Part shown: positions 1 to 10,679 of the stretch, in pieces
Numbering within the stretch: the first letter of the stretch is position 1
Layout of the letters: every line of letters begins with the position of its first letter
Assembly: GCA_021464415.1 (NCBI GenBank)
Contig: CM038467.1
Coordinates: 15,021,411-15,085,410, forward strand
DNA from: Lonicera japonica
Taxonomy: Eukaryota; Streptophyta; Magnoliopsida; Dipsacales; Caprifoliaceae
Reading direction: 5' to 3'
Length of the DNA: 64,000 nucleotides
Made by a program: the position numbers and the translations under genes
Notes under the pieces: generated by a model
Seen by the model: the letters and a program-made list of their open reading frames with translations, nothing else
Told to the model about the DNA's origin: nothing
Databases searched by the model: none

Positions 1-644
1 TCATATATACGTTTATATATATGCTCTGATTTTTACCAAATTTATCACATGCTCTCATTTTTACCAAAAATACCCTTATTCTTCACGTACGTGAGGACAC
101 TTAAAGCATCTACATGAAGGCAAATGATAGAAATAATTGGACTCTGGCAATTCTCAAGGATTGCAATAAATTAAAACACCAATTCTGACACTGTACAAGG
201 CTTAAGCAAATAAAAATTCCACAGCAGGACTTGCTTCTTGAATCACCAAACATGATTTCAATTAATCCAAGAAGAAGCAATACTTCAGTATACAATGACA
301 ATATTTCCTTTCTAATAAGTGTGCACTGAATAATTTCATTACAACAAATGTTTGTAAAATTCACTTAGTAAAAAGTATTCCATGTACAGATGTTCGGTCC
401 ATTCAGTGAGAATTGATCGATTACAAGAAATTACACCTAGAGCCACTAAATCAAAGGAGGTTTCGCATTCATCCTCGTAAGGGCAAAAGAAAAAAAAATT
501 AAAAAAGTTAACAACAATGAACTGGGAAACCAAATTACAAACACGCAATATTTAACTGCAGCTCACCAATCAAAATCCCTAATTTTTCACTCGAAAATGA
601 AACCCTAGAATGAGCGATCAGTATAAAGAAGCACCATTTTATAA
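1..644. other. AT-rich intergenic DNA, no gene recognised
   Basis: Open frames here are short, lack any recognisable motif and overlap each other on both strands. The stretch 560-644 carries two AACCCTAGA/AATCCCTAA-like words, which are common in plant 5' leaders, so it could be a leader or intron of the degenerate reading frame that follows on the minus strand. Nothing else is supported. Confidence 0.4.
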
Positions 645-894
645 TATTCTATACGAAGCGAGAGATGTACCGGATGAAGAGAGCTCTGTCATATGAATTC
701 TTCTCGAGAGAGAGGGTACCAGTCGACAACGGGGTGTGGTGGTGTAGACGGCGGACTGTAGGAAACGGAGAGTGGGGCGAGGTTTCAACGCAAGATAAAG
801 GTTTTAATTTGGGGGGTTGAAAGTGCAGGTGGGATTTCTAGAGAAATGGAGGATTTAGAAGAGATGGAGTGGTGGCTTGTGTTAGTGTAGTCAT
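645..894 (-). pseudogene. Possible broken first exon with a transit-peptide-like N-terminus
   Basis: Reading the minus strand from the ATG at 894 gives a frame rich in Ser, Thr, Pro, His and Leu with few acidic residues (it begins MTTLTQATTPSLLNPPF), the composition expected of a plastid transit peptide. A TAG stop interrupts it at codon 19 (838-840). After that the same frame stays open for about 60 codons to a TAG near 645. I do not recognise the protein and saw no downstream exon. It could equally be a chance frame in a leader region. The second half coincides with a dense cluster of six-base palindromes (681-727) described under findings. Confidence 0.22.
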
Positions 895-1039
895 GGAAAG
901 AGAGATAGAAGAGATGAGCGGAAAGGAATGTGAAAGGAACGGAGCGGCAGTGTGCGTTGAGAGGCTAGGATTTAGGGCAACAACTTAAAATAAGTATGTA
1001 TGTATATTTTTTTTAAAATATTTTTTTTTAAATATAAAT

Positions 1040-1262
1040 ATATCCGGTCCGGTCTGGTTTTTAAGGGTAAAAAATTCACAAGACCGAAGACCGGACCAGA
1101 ACAGTTCGGTCCACAAAAATTTAGACCGGACCAGACCAGTTCGGTCCACAAAAATTTAGACCGGACCGGGCCGGACCGAATTCAAATGGTCCGGTCCAAT
1201 CCAAATCGGTTCATTTTTCGATCCGGTTTATTCGGTTTGGCGGTCCGGTTCGATTTATGAAC
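1040..1262. repeat. CCGGTCC-rich interspersed repeat
   Basis: The block is GC-rich compared with its surroundings and is built from many CCGGTCCGG / GGACCGGA words. A unit of about 37 bases containing TTCGGTCCACAAAAATTTAG occurs twice in tandem (about 1101-1174). It ends in CGATTTATGAACACCCCTAC, a kind of terminus often seen in plant interspersed repeats that carry CCGGTCC arrays. The 86-residue open frame across it is an artefact of the repeat. Element class is not determined. Confidence 0.55.
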
Positions 1263-1904
1263 ACCCCTACTTATAATGGAGCCTTCATGGCTAGTGATGA
1301 GGCATTAACGTGGCTCATACATGGATAGGGCACAAAAATGGGCGAACAAATGGAGTATTAAGGGTTAACATTGCAACAAATTACTTGTTTCATTTAAGCT
1401 TGGTCTAGAGCTAAGGATTGGAGAGATCAGAAGAAAGTTGAACAATGTGCTCTAATCTTTGTCACTTGTGGCCATTGGATGACAATAATTAGCCTAAATA
1501 TGGTTGGTAATGTTGATTTTATGAATATTGTGTTGATTAAATCTGGTTGAACAAAGGTCTATAATGAGAGTTAAACATACTTTATTAATGTTAATCATAG
1601 TTTGTTGGTTTTAATATACTTTACTCTTCTTGGAACCACCATAATGATAGCTAAATACTTCTTTTTGGTTCCGAATACATGTTTCTTGGCTTCTTTATTC
1701 AATACATTCTTTATTTGAATGGTCCCAGTTGATGGTCCCTATATGTTTTGTTTATTCATTGCTTTTGTGTTTGGTAGTTGTTGCCTTAAGCTCTAAAAGT
1801 TCCTCTTTTTGTATGCACCATTATTGTTATTTACAGAGAAACATGAATTTTTGTTTACGCTTGAAGTACATTATAAAGGTTAGTTTGTTGACAGTGGCCT
1901 AAGC
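1263..1904. other. No gene recognised
   Basis: AT-rich sequence between the CCGGTCC repeat and the transposase remnant. A short frame near 1270-1330 reads YNGAFMASDEALTWLIHG before a stop; I do not recognise it. It may be upstream sequence of the decayed Mutator-like element that follows. Confidence 0.4.
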
Positions 1905-3215
1905 AAGTACTATAAGTGTGGTTCAATAGATTACTTTGACTACAACAACGTGGATTTAATGTACATGCTTGAGGTTGATGATGTGATACAGCAATTAAGG
2001 CACTTTGGCCCTTATGATTTTCACATGAAAACATAGATCACATAGTCATAGGTAAAATTATATACTGATAACCAACTATTGTCCATCTTGAACCTAAAGT
2101 ATACAAAAAGTAGCATAGCCATTTATGTTGATCATAAGAACCAACCACATAACCTGAGATAGCAGTTGATTTACCTGGTCCAAGTATAACAGATAATACT
2201 CCAGTGCGGGAAGAGCACTTAGAATACTTCTATGTCAAAACAGAGTTGTGGATGAAAATAATTATGATAATGATGGATCTACTCATCCAAGTTCTTTCAA
2301 TGACACTGATTGTGAGGAATATGACATATTGTTTGATGCAAATGTAGATCTAGATGTTGAATGGGGTGGGTGAGGGAGAAAATAGCAGAAGTTAATAAAA
2401 TTAAGTGTTCCAATTAGAGAGGTAGAGATGAGTCCCAAGCATTTGATGAGCTTATGAGTCTTAATGATTCCTCTAATGAAGATGGGGATAAAGTCCATAA
2501 GAAAATGAAAAGTTGGCCTGAATTCAACAAAAACACTGATATGGTTTTACCAGACTTTAAGCTTGGCATTTTTTTCCATCTTCTAAAGTACTAGCTAATG
2601 CAATTAAGCAGTATGCCATAAAAAAAGGATGCAAATTAAAATTAAAAAAGTGTGAGAGAACAAGGGTGAAGGCAATATATAAGAAAGGCTGCAAGTGGAC
2701 CATTTTTGGGTTTATGATGCAATATGAGAATACAATACAAATTAAGACTAAATAATAAACAAACTTGTAACAGGTCTTTATTACTAAGAGGCTTGCCAAA
2801 ATATATTTGGACAAGATTAGATCCATTCCACCTTGGCCAATTGTGTCTTTCCAATAGCATGTAATATAAAACCAAAAAATGTATGTTTATTTGGCAAAAC
2901 TATATAGAATAAAGATACACGCATTTGAGATGATACGAGGCTCTTTAAGAGACCAATTCAGTAAACTTCATTACTACATTACAGAGTTAAAATTATTAAA
3001 TCCTGGAACAACTGTGGTAAAGGGATGGGTTAAATGTTAATAGATTTCTTAGAATATGCATTTGTTTGGCTGCTTGTAAGAATGGGTTAATAGAAAACCG
3101 TATGCCTTTAATTGGAATTGATGGTTGTCTTTTGAGAGGGTGTACTGGAGGAGAGGGTGTACTGGATTCAAACATGACAATCTTAAACTTGTAAATAAGG
3201 TGGAACAAACACAAC
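1905..3215 (+). pseudogene. MuDR-type (Mutator-like) transposase, badly decayed
   Basis: Several plus-strand fragments line up in the order expected of a plant MuDR transposase. At 1920-2035 the frame reads GSIDYFDYNN then LEVDDVIQQL, like the N-terminal region that precedes the transposase domain. At 2440-2750 it reads FPSSKVLANAIKQYAIKKGC, then KKCERTRVKAIYKKGCKWTI, the typical 'conditioned entry' block of MuDR proteins. Around 3045-3150 it reads CLAACKNGLIENRMPLIGID then GCLLRG, the start of the catalytic D-containing MULE domain. Stops and frame changes separate these blocks, and nothing of the catalytic centre after GIDGC is clear. It cannot code for an active enzyme. I could not find the ends of the parent element. 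It is the only sign in the window of the enzyme that would have moved the non-autonomous MULEs found further along. Confidence 0.8.
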
Positions 3216-4205
3216 TAAAGTCAATTATCTCAAGAGGCCAAAAAATGATTTTCAGCTCACAAGGGACAAGATCAGATGGTCCAAACATTGTTACAAATTC
3301 AAATGTTTAACTATTGATTTTTTAAAAAAAAAAATTTGAAGGATTATGTGTTAATATAACTAAAAAAGAAACAAAATCTCATCAAATCAATCACTCAACT
3401 AGGCTCTTCAGTTCTAAATTAAAAATCCAACCTTTTTCTAATGATACATGTTGAATTGTACTCTTCAGTTTTCACACTCCTCGTTGGACACGTGTCACCC
3501 CCCCCCCCCCCCCCCCCCCCCGCGCCCTTGCATGTCTTTTCCCTAGTTTAGAAAAACACTAATCACTTTGTAACGGGGCGACCTATCAACCATAACTTTA
3601 ATAGGACTGAGCATCTCCATAAGAATGATTTGAAACCACTAGTTCCCTCTCTCTAACCTCTTAGTTGTACGGACTCTCTCAATAATAAAACAACCCACAG
3701 CCAACACAACAGTAAAGTTATATAGGCAATTATTGTTGACCTTAGACTTGGTCATGTAAAGTTTAATGTTCTTGTGAAAATAGAACTCTCAATTTAAAAC
3801 AGAAATCTAAACAATTTTAAATCAATTATGGACGAAGCTAACTGGACTATAATAAATAACCCCATTCAAATTCCTCAATTCTCATCCAACAGATACTGAT
3901 GTCAGTCCCAACATTTTTCAATCTCTTTGTGCAGTAAACAAACTCTTTCAACTAGTCTAAGAGGAATCCCATTGAATGAAACTCATTGTCAAAAAGAAAT
4001 AGAGAGAAATAATTTGATTTCAATGAATGAAAGAATGATGTTACATTATCATACGTATTACACCCAATTCCCCTCCAAACTTCACAAGAAGAATAAAAAA
4101 CTGTTTTTCCAAACAATCCTCTTGCTTCATTGTTTTTGAGATTTGACGACATTTTTTCGGAGAAGAAGATGAATTCAAACGAGGAGGGATACTTTTCCCC
4201 CATCG
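3216..4205. other. Intergenic, no gene; contains a poly(C) run
   Basis: AT-rich sequence downstream of the Nudix gene's stop codon. It holds a 24-base C run (3498-3521) and no conserved protein segment. Positions just below 4206 probably hold the 3' untranslated region of the Nudix gene. Confidence 0.45.
3498..3521. repeat. Poly(C) homopolymer, 24 bases
   Basis: An uninterrupted run of C in an otherwise AT-rich region, followed by GCGCCC. Two further C runs of 15 and 20 bases occur at 7639 and 59207. Confidence 0.95.
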
Positions 4206-5391
4206 TCAGCTAACGAGGCAACATTCGACTTCTTCCTCTCCATTTTGACCCATTTTTCGGGGTTCTTCTGTTCTGAAATATTCCAAGGAACACATTGCAC
4301 GATTTTCCTCATGCTTACTTTGCCTACACATGAGTTCGCAAACAAATGCATCTAAAGCTTCCCTCATCCACAAATCCGTGCACGCTTCTCTAGCTTCCTC
4401 AGTTGACATCTACACAACATATATAATTAAGAAAAAAGTATTCAATACAACAATTATAATAGGTATAACAATTGTTGTGTTATTATAGCGCGTTATTTGT
4501 TTAAAGCATACCCATATTCGTTGGCGGACATTTTTCTCGGGCCAAACATCAAATTCATCTGTGACAAGCAAAGGAAACATATGGCCCTCATGAAATGTGC
4601 CTTGGCTCTTGCTCTTAAAGCTCCATGTACCTAATTTATACTGCAAAATTACATCCAATACAATGGAATTCATTTTAGACAATGACACATAAAATTTAGC
4701 AGGGTTTTCTATGGAATATACACAAACGCCAGTGTTATTGTCAAAGCGGATAAACAGTAAAGCATAATGTACGATAACTCAATGCATAATTTGTTGTAAC
4801 GAGAACCAAAGCAATTGTACTCACACCAACAATGCCACCCACGCCGGCTTCCTCCACAGTCTCGCGCAAAACTGCCTCTTTCATGGACTCATCAATTTCC
4901 CAACCTCCCTGCAAATTTGGTTGCAATTTACACATAATGTTAAATTAATGAGAAAATGATTTGATTAATAAAATTTGATAATAGCCATGTACTAAAATGA
5001 AATTAATGAACATGATGTAGCTGCAACAAAATACCTTAGGGAACATCATTCTTGGGCTCTTCTGTGAGCTGATCAATAGAACTTCTAATTCTTCAATTAC
5101 AATTCCACTCATTGACGCTGATTCATTCCCTTTTCTGAATCTGTACGGAATGCATCTGGACAAAGAAAAAACATAATTCAGTAACAGAAAAGGTAGGGGG
5201 AAATATTAAATTCATTTAACAATCATCCACTTGAAAACTTTCTCTCAATTCCAACTTTTCCAGGAAAGTTTAATTTCAAAATTAATCAGGAAAGACAGAC
5301 ACAAAAAAATAGCCTACCCGACAACCTGACGACATCCTTGATTATTGTAACGCTGGAACTGCCTCCCAGTACGAGAAGCAATAGCTGCCAT
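4206..5391 (-). CDS. Nudix hydrolase, plant NUDT4/12/13/16-17-18-like; 5 exons, 203 aa
   Basis: This family hydrolyses nucleoside diphosphates linked to another moiety (diadenosine polyphosphates, diphosphoinositol polyphosphates) using divalent metal. Exons on the minus strand are 5391-5318, 5155-5035, 4908-4825, 4640-4512 and 4409-4206, all with GT-AG junctions and a continuous frame. The protein starts MAAIASRTGRQFQRYNNQG, then CRQVVGCIPYRFRK, the usual start of this group. Exon 3 is 28 codons and holds the complete Nudix box GX5EX7REUXEEXGU: Gly at its residue 1, Glu at 7, Arg-Glu at 15-16, Glu-Glu at 19-20 and Gly at 22. Exon 4 has KSKSQGTFHEGHMFP and WPEKNVRQRIW, diagnostic of the plant NUDT12/13/16-18 branch, and exon 5 continues MSTEEAREACTDLWMREALD. 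Length matches the family. The start is the only ATG in frame with exon 2. No damage is visible. Subcellular location (nuclear/cytosolic or mitochondrial in relatives) cannot be read from the sequence. Confidence 0.93.
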
Positions 5392-6006
5392 GTTTTCTTT
5401 CTCCTTTTCGTCTTTTTTAATAAAAGATTTTCTGATTGGCAGATGAGAAAAAATGGATTTTCCCCCAGAAATATGCTCCGAGAATAAATTTGGGGAAACA
5501 GAGTCCCCCTTTTATATTACAAGAGAAAACAGGTGATTATCTGTAAAATCATAAATTCCAATAAGGCCTCAATTCTGTAATGTCCTAAATCTGGATTTTT
5601 ACCTTTTTATAGAACAGATATTGTAGAATTTGTAAACCAGTGGATTAATAGATTTCAATGATTGGGGGATGAGAGAGAGAGAGATAAGAGCGTGTGAAGA
5701 GGGGTAAAAGGTTGGACCCGTACGAGTGGGAAGCGTCGTGTCGTATTCGATCATGCGAGTACAATAATAACGCACTTGTAAGTGTTGGTTTTTGGCCTTT
5801 TGGTCTAAAAAGATGCTCTACGACTCGGTGCTCAACCGAATCCGACACGGTTTCAAATTGTGACTGTCAATGGTCTTCGATCATTCCCCTTTTCATTTCG
5901 GTGAATCTCCACATGCACGTATATTCTGACTTTTCATATACTTCTTGAATACAAGACGTATAGATCCCAGATCGGCGAGGTACTAACATTGGACTATTTA
6001 TATATA
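5392..6006 (-). promoter_or_regulatory. Upstream region of the Nudix gene
   Basis: This is the stretch in which the minus-strand promoter and leader must lie. It holds a pyrimidine-rich leader next to the ATG on the minus strand and a GA run at about 5670-5686. I see no unambiguous TATA box. Open frames on both strands at 5645-5948 are shadows with no recognisable domain. The region ends where the Helitron begins. Confidence 0.35.
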
Positions 6007-6069
6007 CTAGTTTTGTGCACGTACGTTACACGTGATTTTAGTACGTGACAAATGTTAGTAAATTTATTA

Positions 6070-6100
<31 letters not shown>

Positions 6101-6958
6101 ACTAAGAATTGAATAATTAGTATGAAATAAAAATAATAATAGATAAACAAAATATAGTAAGTACAAAAGTCATTTGATTTTTTTTTCTGACCTAAAAGCC
6201 TTCTAATTTTAATATGATTTAATTTTGAAAAGTTTGTTATGAAGTTATATATAAATCTTATATAGAACATATAATTTAACACAAATTCTAATTTTTTAAA
6301 TTATTTTAGCCAAATAAAGTAAAGTTTAAATTTATCTAGAATAATAATACTAAGATAAAAATATTTCGAGTTATACACTTATAGTCTTATACTATTATAT
6401 TTAATGTAAATCTAGTTTAAAATTTTTGTTTAATTATTTTAACAAAATAGAGTAGAGTTTGAATTTATTTGGAATACTAATACTAATATAAAAATATATG
6501 GTGTTATACTGTTTTATTTAATCTAAATCTTAAACTCTTTTGTATAAAATCAAAGGCATATTTGTCTTCACAGAAAATAGAAAAAATACTTGACTTATTT
6601 GTACTTATATATATATTGTTATTGTTGTTTAATTTAGCTTGTTTAATTATTTTAATCAAATAAAATACTAATATAAATAGAGTTTAAATTTATTTGGCAT
6701 ACCACTACTACTACTAATATAAAATATAATACTATTTTATTTAATGTAAATCTAGCTTAAAATTTTTGTTTAATTATTTTAGCAAAATAGAGTGGAGTTT
6801 GAATTTATTTGGAATACCAATACTAATATAAAAATATATGGAGTTATATTATTTAATGTAAATCTTAAAATCTTTTGTATAAAACCAAAGGGCATATTTG
6901 TCTTCACAAAAAAGGGAAAAACACTTAAAGTTATTCGTACTATTATATATAGTATAGA
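6007..6958 (-). mobile_element. Non-autonomous Helitron-like element
   Basis: Read on the minus strand the element starts TCTATACTATATATAATAG at 6958 and ends CTAG at 6007, between a host A and a host T, as Helitrons do. Just before the CTAG end is a CACGTG-rich hairpin (about 6013-6035). The interior is AT-rich and repeats a block of about 170-300 bases at least twice (around 6420-6590 and 6745-6925), with shared words such as GTTTAATTATTTTA and GAATTTATTTGG. It has no coding capacity. A (TA)n run lies at about 6077-6100. A related 3' end with the same hairpin occurs at 46768-46796. Confidence 0.65.
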
Positions 6959-8338
6959 TTAGAATTGGTGACATACTCGGTGCATGTGCAATAATATACA
7001 GTAATTATTGACAACATGTAAATGTTTGTATATTTTTTCAACAAATATGATATTTGGTCAAGTGATACCTTATATTTATCATGTCTAAAATCATGAGTTT
7101 GAGTCTTTTTAAAGATGAAGGGTATTTTAGACATTTTCTATGAACACAAAAAATTCTCTACTCAAGTTTAATTAATAGTATAAATGAATCACAAAAACAC
7201 ATACGGGGTGTCCTATCCATAGGAGTAGACAAATCTTAAAAAATTGAGACATATGTACCAGCAAGGGATATATTTATAAATAATTTGTTTTTATGTTGTT
7301 TATATATGTAATATAATCGTATAATATATATTATTCAATGACGCATATCCAAAGAATATTACCAACAAGTCAAATCCAGAAACACTCCAAATAAACAATA
7401 AGTCTGCCAAACCATGTGACATCGACATACATGTGAAGACGAAAGAAGAGAGAAGATTGGGAAAATGAGATGCGTCGATGAGAGAAGGAGTGTGGTTTAG
7501 CAGGTGTAATAACGTTTAACCCCTTTTTTATGGATAGTTTAAGATATGATGCGAATATCTCTTATCGTATAGCTAAATATATTTTTAATTCAATAAAAGA
7601 CATCCAAGCAATTTTAAATATTAAATTGAACCCTCACACCCCCCCCCCCCCCCTCTTCCGTTTTTTACCCATCCGTGTTCAAGGAGTTTCCCTTATGTGT
7701 ATAGGCCACATCCAATATTTTTTAAATACCTAATATATACAACACAAGGACTATACCCAAAATGAAGTACCGTACCCATGTTTCCTTGTTTTATATACAT
7801 ACATTCGCATTTGCATTTACAATGAAACAATATCAACTATCATATGTTTGATCTTTTCACTTTAAATATTTTTAATTTATTTTCATAATTGTTTTCTCCT
7901 ATCCCACATCTACTTGACAAACTAGTCATTTAAGTTAGCTTGTAAAGTGACCCCTACATCTCTTTCTTACAAATTGTAGATTAGTCCTACACAAATATAT
8001 ATTCACGTAAAATGATAAGAAAATATGATGTGTATCTATGTACAACAACTTATTTTTTAGTGTTGTATTATGTTGCATTACATTAAACTCGTGTAAAAAT
8101 TTATTTGGCTCATACGACTCATTAATACATTAATATCAGTCTTCAATTCATTTATATCAGTTTATCTTATACTTTATGCTATATATAACAAGTTCGTTTG
8201 TATAAGCATGTTTAACTTATAATCAACTTGTTAGTGATATACAAATAATAACCCCTCAAGTCATTTACGATAATTTTATATTCTCTTATTTGCTTTCTTA
8301 TCCCTCTACTAACCTGTGATTTAAGCTAAGTTACATTA
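6959..8338. other. AT-rich intergenic DNA, no gene
   Basis: No recognisable protein segment on either strand. It contains a 15-base C run at 7639-7653. The open frame 7530-7733 crosses that C run and is not convincing. No terminal inverted repeats or poly(A)-flanked insertion were seen. Confidence 0.45.
7639..7653. repeat. Poly(C) homopolymer, 15 bases
   Basis: Uninterrupted C run in AT-rich surroundings, preceded by CCCTCACA and followed by TCTTCC. Confidence 0.95.
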
Positions 8339-9371
8339 GACCATCTTTAGTGGATAAGGTAAAAAAGTAGGCTAATAATGTATATTTACACTATTCAGTA
8401 ATTAAGAAGCGCAACGGCATAAAGCTAAATTTAGCTTGCACGATTTATGAAGTGTTGTGCAAGCATGTTAATCCCTCCCACGATATATGAATGATCAGCT
8501 AACTCTTTTGATTCCCACAACACATCATGCGTCGTGGCAGGCATTTTCTCTTCTTTTTTTTTCTTCCATTTCCGAAATGATATATCAGCCAAGATATATT
8601 TTCTTCATATCTTGTCTCTTTCTTCACTTCTCTTTATCCCTCCCATTTTCATCCTCAAAAACCCCCGTTGCCTTTTTGATGAAAAATCAAAATTCCTTTA
8701 ATTAACCTCCTTTACTCTTTACTGCTACTTCCCCCTTTCACATAAACACCCACCCATTTTGAGCTAGGGTTTCATGTAATGTAGCTTCACCCCTGACCTT
8801 TTCTTTTTTTTTCTTTGATTTTCACTTTCCCTCTCAATTATTAGAAATGGGTAAGAATCTCATTGTGTTTTTGGCTCTCACGATTTTGGTGGTTTTGTTC
8901 AGTGGTTTCTCTTCAACTTCATGAAACCCTCCTTAAATTCAATATGTTTATGCTTTGAGTATCAATCTCTATTCGATCGTCACAGATATAAATGTGTACG
9001 TTTACCATTTTGTTTGTTTGTTTATTTTTGTAGAGATTGTTAGTGGGGTTTTCTCAAATGCAGTATCTGTTTGTTTGTTTATGTGCCACGATATATGATA
9101 TATCGGCCAAGGGATTTTTGAATGATGTGTCGCACGACACATCATTTATCGGCTAAGTCTTTCAATATTTCTCACGACACATCATGTGTCGTGAAAGTGC
9201 TCTAATCTGCCACGACACTTCATAGATCGTGTAAGTTAAAATTTTGTCGGCTGCTAGGTTTGGCTTTGGTTTTAGTTTGCACTTTTAGCCACCTTTTTAC
9301 CTATCTACCTTACCGAATAAGGCAATGAAAAAGCCAAATTTGGCTATTTAGCCTATGGAGTGGGGATGGTC
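8339..9371. mobile_element. DNA transposon with TTA duplication and a palindrome array (PIF/Harbinger-like?)
   Basis: The ends are inverted copies: GACCATCTTTAGTGGATAAG on the left and, reversed, GACCATCCCCACTCCATAGG on the right, with AGGTAAAAAAGT / AGGTAAAAAGGT further in. Both ends are flanked by TTA (8336-8338 and 9372-9374), which fits PIF/Harbinger target duplication. Inside are several copies of a palindrome of the form CACGAYAYATCATRTRTCGTG (for example about 9087-9105 and 9175-9192). Between 8846 and 8923 is a small reading frame starting MGKNLIVFLALTILVVLF, a signal-peptide-like segment ending in a stop after 25 codons, preceded by a pyrimidine-rich leader. It may be a captured host gene start. 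There is no transposase. Confidence 0.6.
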
Positions 9372-9470
9372 TTATATAAATATTTACTAAGTTGCTATCA
9401 CAACTCTTTTGAAATGAAATGGCAAGGGTTTTTTTGTTAAAATTACAAATGAGATTCATTGTAAAAGTTT

Positions 9471-10632
9471 GAGTAAATACCATCAATGCCCACTAAACTA
9501 TTATCAAATTTTACCAATGGCCACTGAACTTTATTTTGTTCCAATCGGACTATTAAACTTTTAAAAAGTACCATCGTTGGCCACTCCGTCAAATCCCACC
9601 GTTAATTTTTGGCGGGAACCATGTCACGTGATTGTCATGTGCGATAGAAAGGGCATTTAAGTCTTTTTCCTTTTCTTTTCTCTTTTTTCTTTTTCCTTTT
9701 CTTTTCTTTTCTTTCTTTCTTTCTTTCTTCTTCTTCCGCCATTTCTTTCGCCATTTTTTCTTCCGCCATTTCTACACCGGCCAGATTTCTCCAAGTCATT
9801 CTCTTATCCCCCTCTTCTTCTCCGTTTTTCTTCCCTTCTTCTTCGTTCTTCTTCTTCTTTAAAATTTTCCTTCCCAAAAACCTTAACCCTAACCCCCAAA
9901 GCACCTTCAATTTAAAGCCAAATTGTTTAACAAAATAACAAAATCCACCAAATCAATACACAAATTAATCATTAAAATACTTTATGATTCCTGAGATACT
10001 AAATAAAGCTTTGGAGGGGAATGATTTTCAAATTCCGAATTCGAGTGGAAGGGCAAGAATTGAGCTCCATAAGAGAAAGTTATTTTCTCAGAAAATAAGA
10101 AGAATCGAAAGAAGAAGAAGAACACAGCAGCAACAGAAGAAGAAGAACGGAGAAGAAGAAGACCGGAGCTTCAATTTGGCTAACAAACTCACTGAATATC
10201 TTGGATTCGGTAATGGTGGAAAAAAAGATGTGGTTGTGGTGGTGAATGGTAGTGGCTGGGAGTTGAGGAAGGTTGGGGAAGAAGAAGAAGAAGAAAGAAA
10301 AGGCGGAAGAAGAAGAAGGGCGGAAGAAGGAGGAAGAAGAAGAAAGCGGAAGGAAGAAGAAGAAGAAGAAGAAGAAGAAGAAGAAGAACGGCGGAAGGAG
10401 GGAAGAATGGCGGAAGAAATAAAAGAAAAGAGAAAAAAAAAATGGAAAATGACTAAATTGCCCTTAAATTTTCACGTGTTAACGGTTTCGTTAAAAACTA
10501 ACTGTGGGATTTGACGGAGTGGCCACTGGTGGTACGTTTTAAAAGTTTAATGGTCCGATTGGAACAAATTGAAGTTCAATGGCCATTGGTAAAATTTGAT
10601 AATAGTTTAGTGGGCATTGATGGTATTTACTC
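9471..10632. mobile_element. Non-autonomous Mutator-like element, GAGTAAAT group
   Basis: A perfect 9-base target duplication TAAAAGTTT flanks it (9462-9470 and 10633-10641). Ends are GAGTAAATACCATCAATGCC on the left and its inverted counterpart on the right; similarity between the arms runs for roughly 150-250 bases. Inside the arms are a CT-rich tract (about 9658-9860) and its purine-rich mirror (about 10090-10440), giving long Lys/Glu/Arg frames on one strand and Phe/Leu frames on the other. These frames (for example 9984-10514) are low complexity. Their start, KALEGNDFQIPNSSGRARIE, is not obviously repetitive and might be a captured fragment, but I do not recognise it. No transposase. Confidence 0.85.
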
Positions 10633-10679
10633 TAAAAGTTTTAACAAATTACGGATATTTTAGAATAAGAAATCTCATT

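Noticed and set aside
5645..5948. Two opposing frames upstream of the Nudix gene
   Set aside because: They overlap head to head, lack any motif and lie in the promoter region.
9632..10514. Long open frames of Phe/Leu or Lys/Glu/Arg
   Set aside because: They are translations of CT and GA tracts in the MULE arms and mirror each other on opposite strands.
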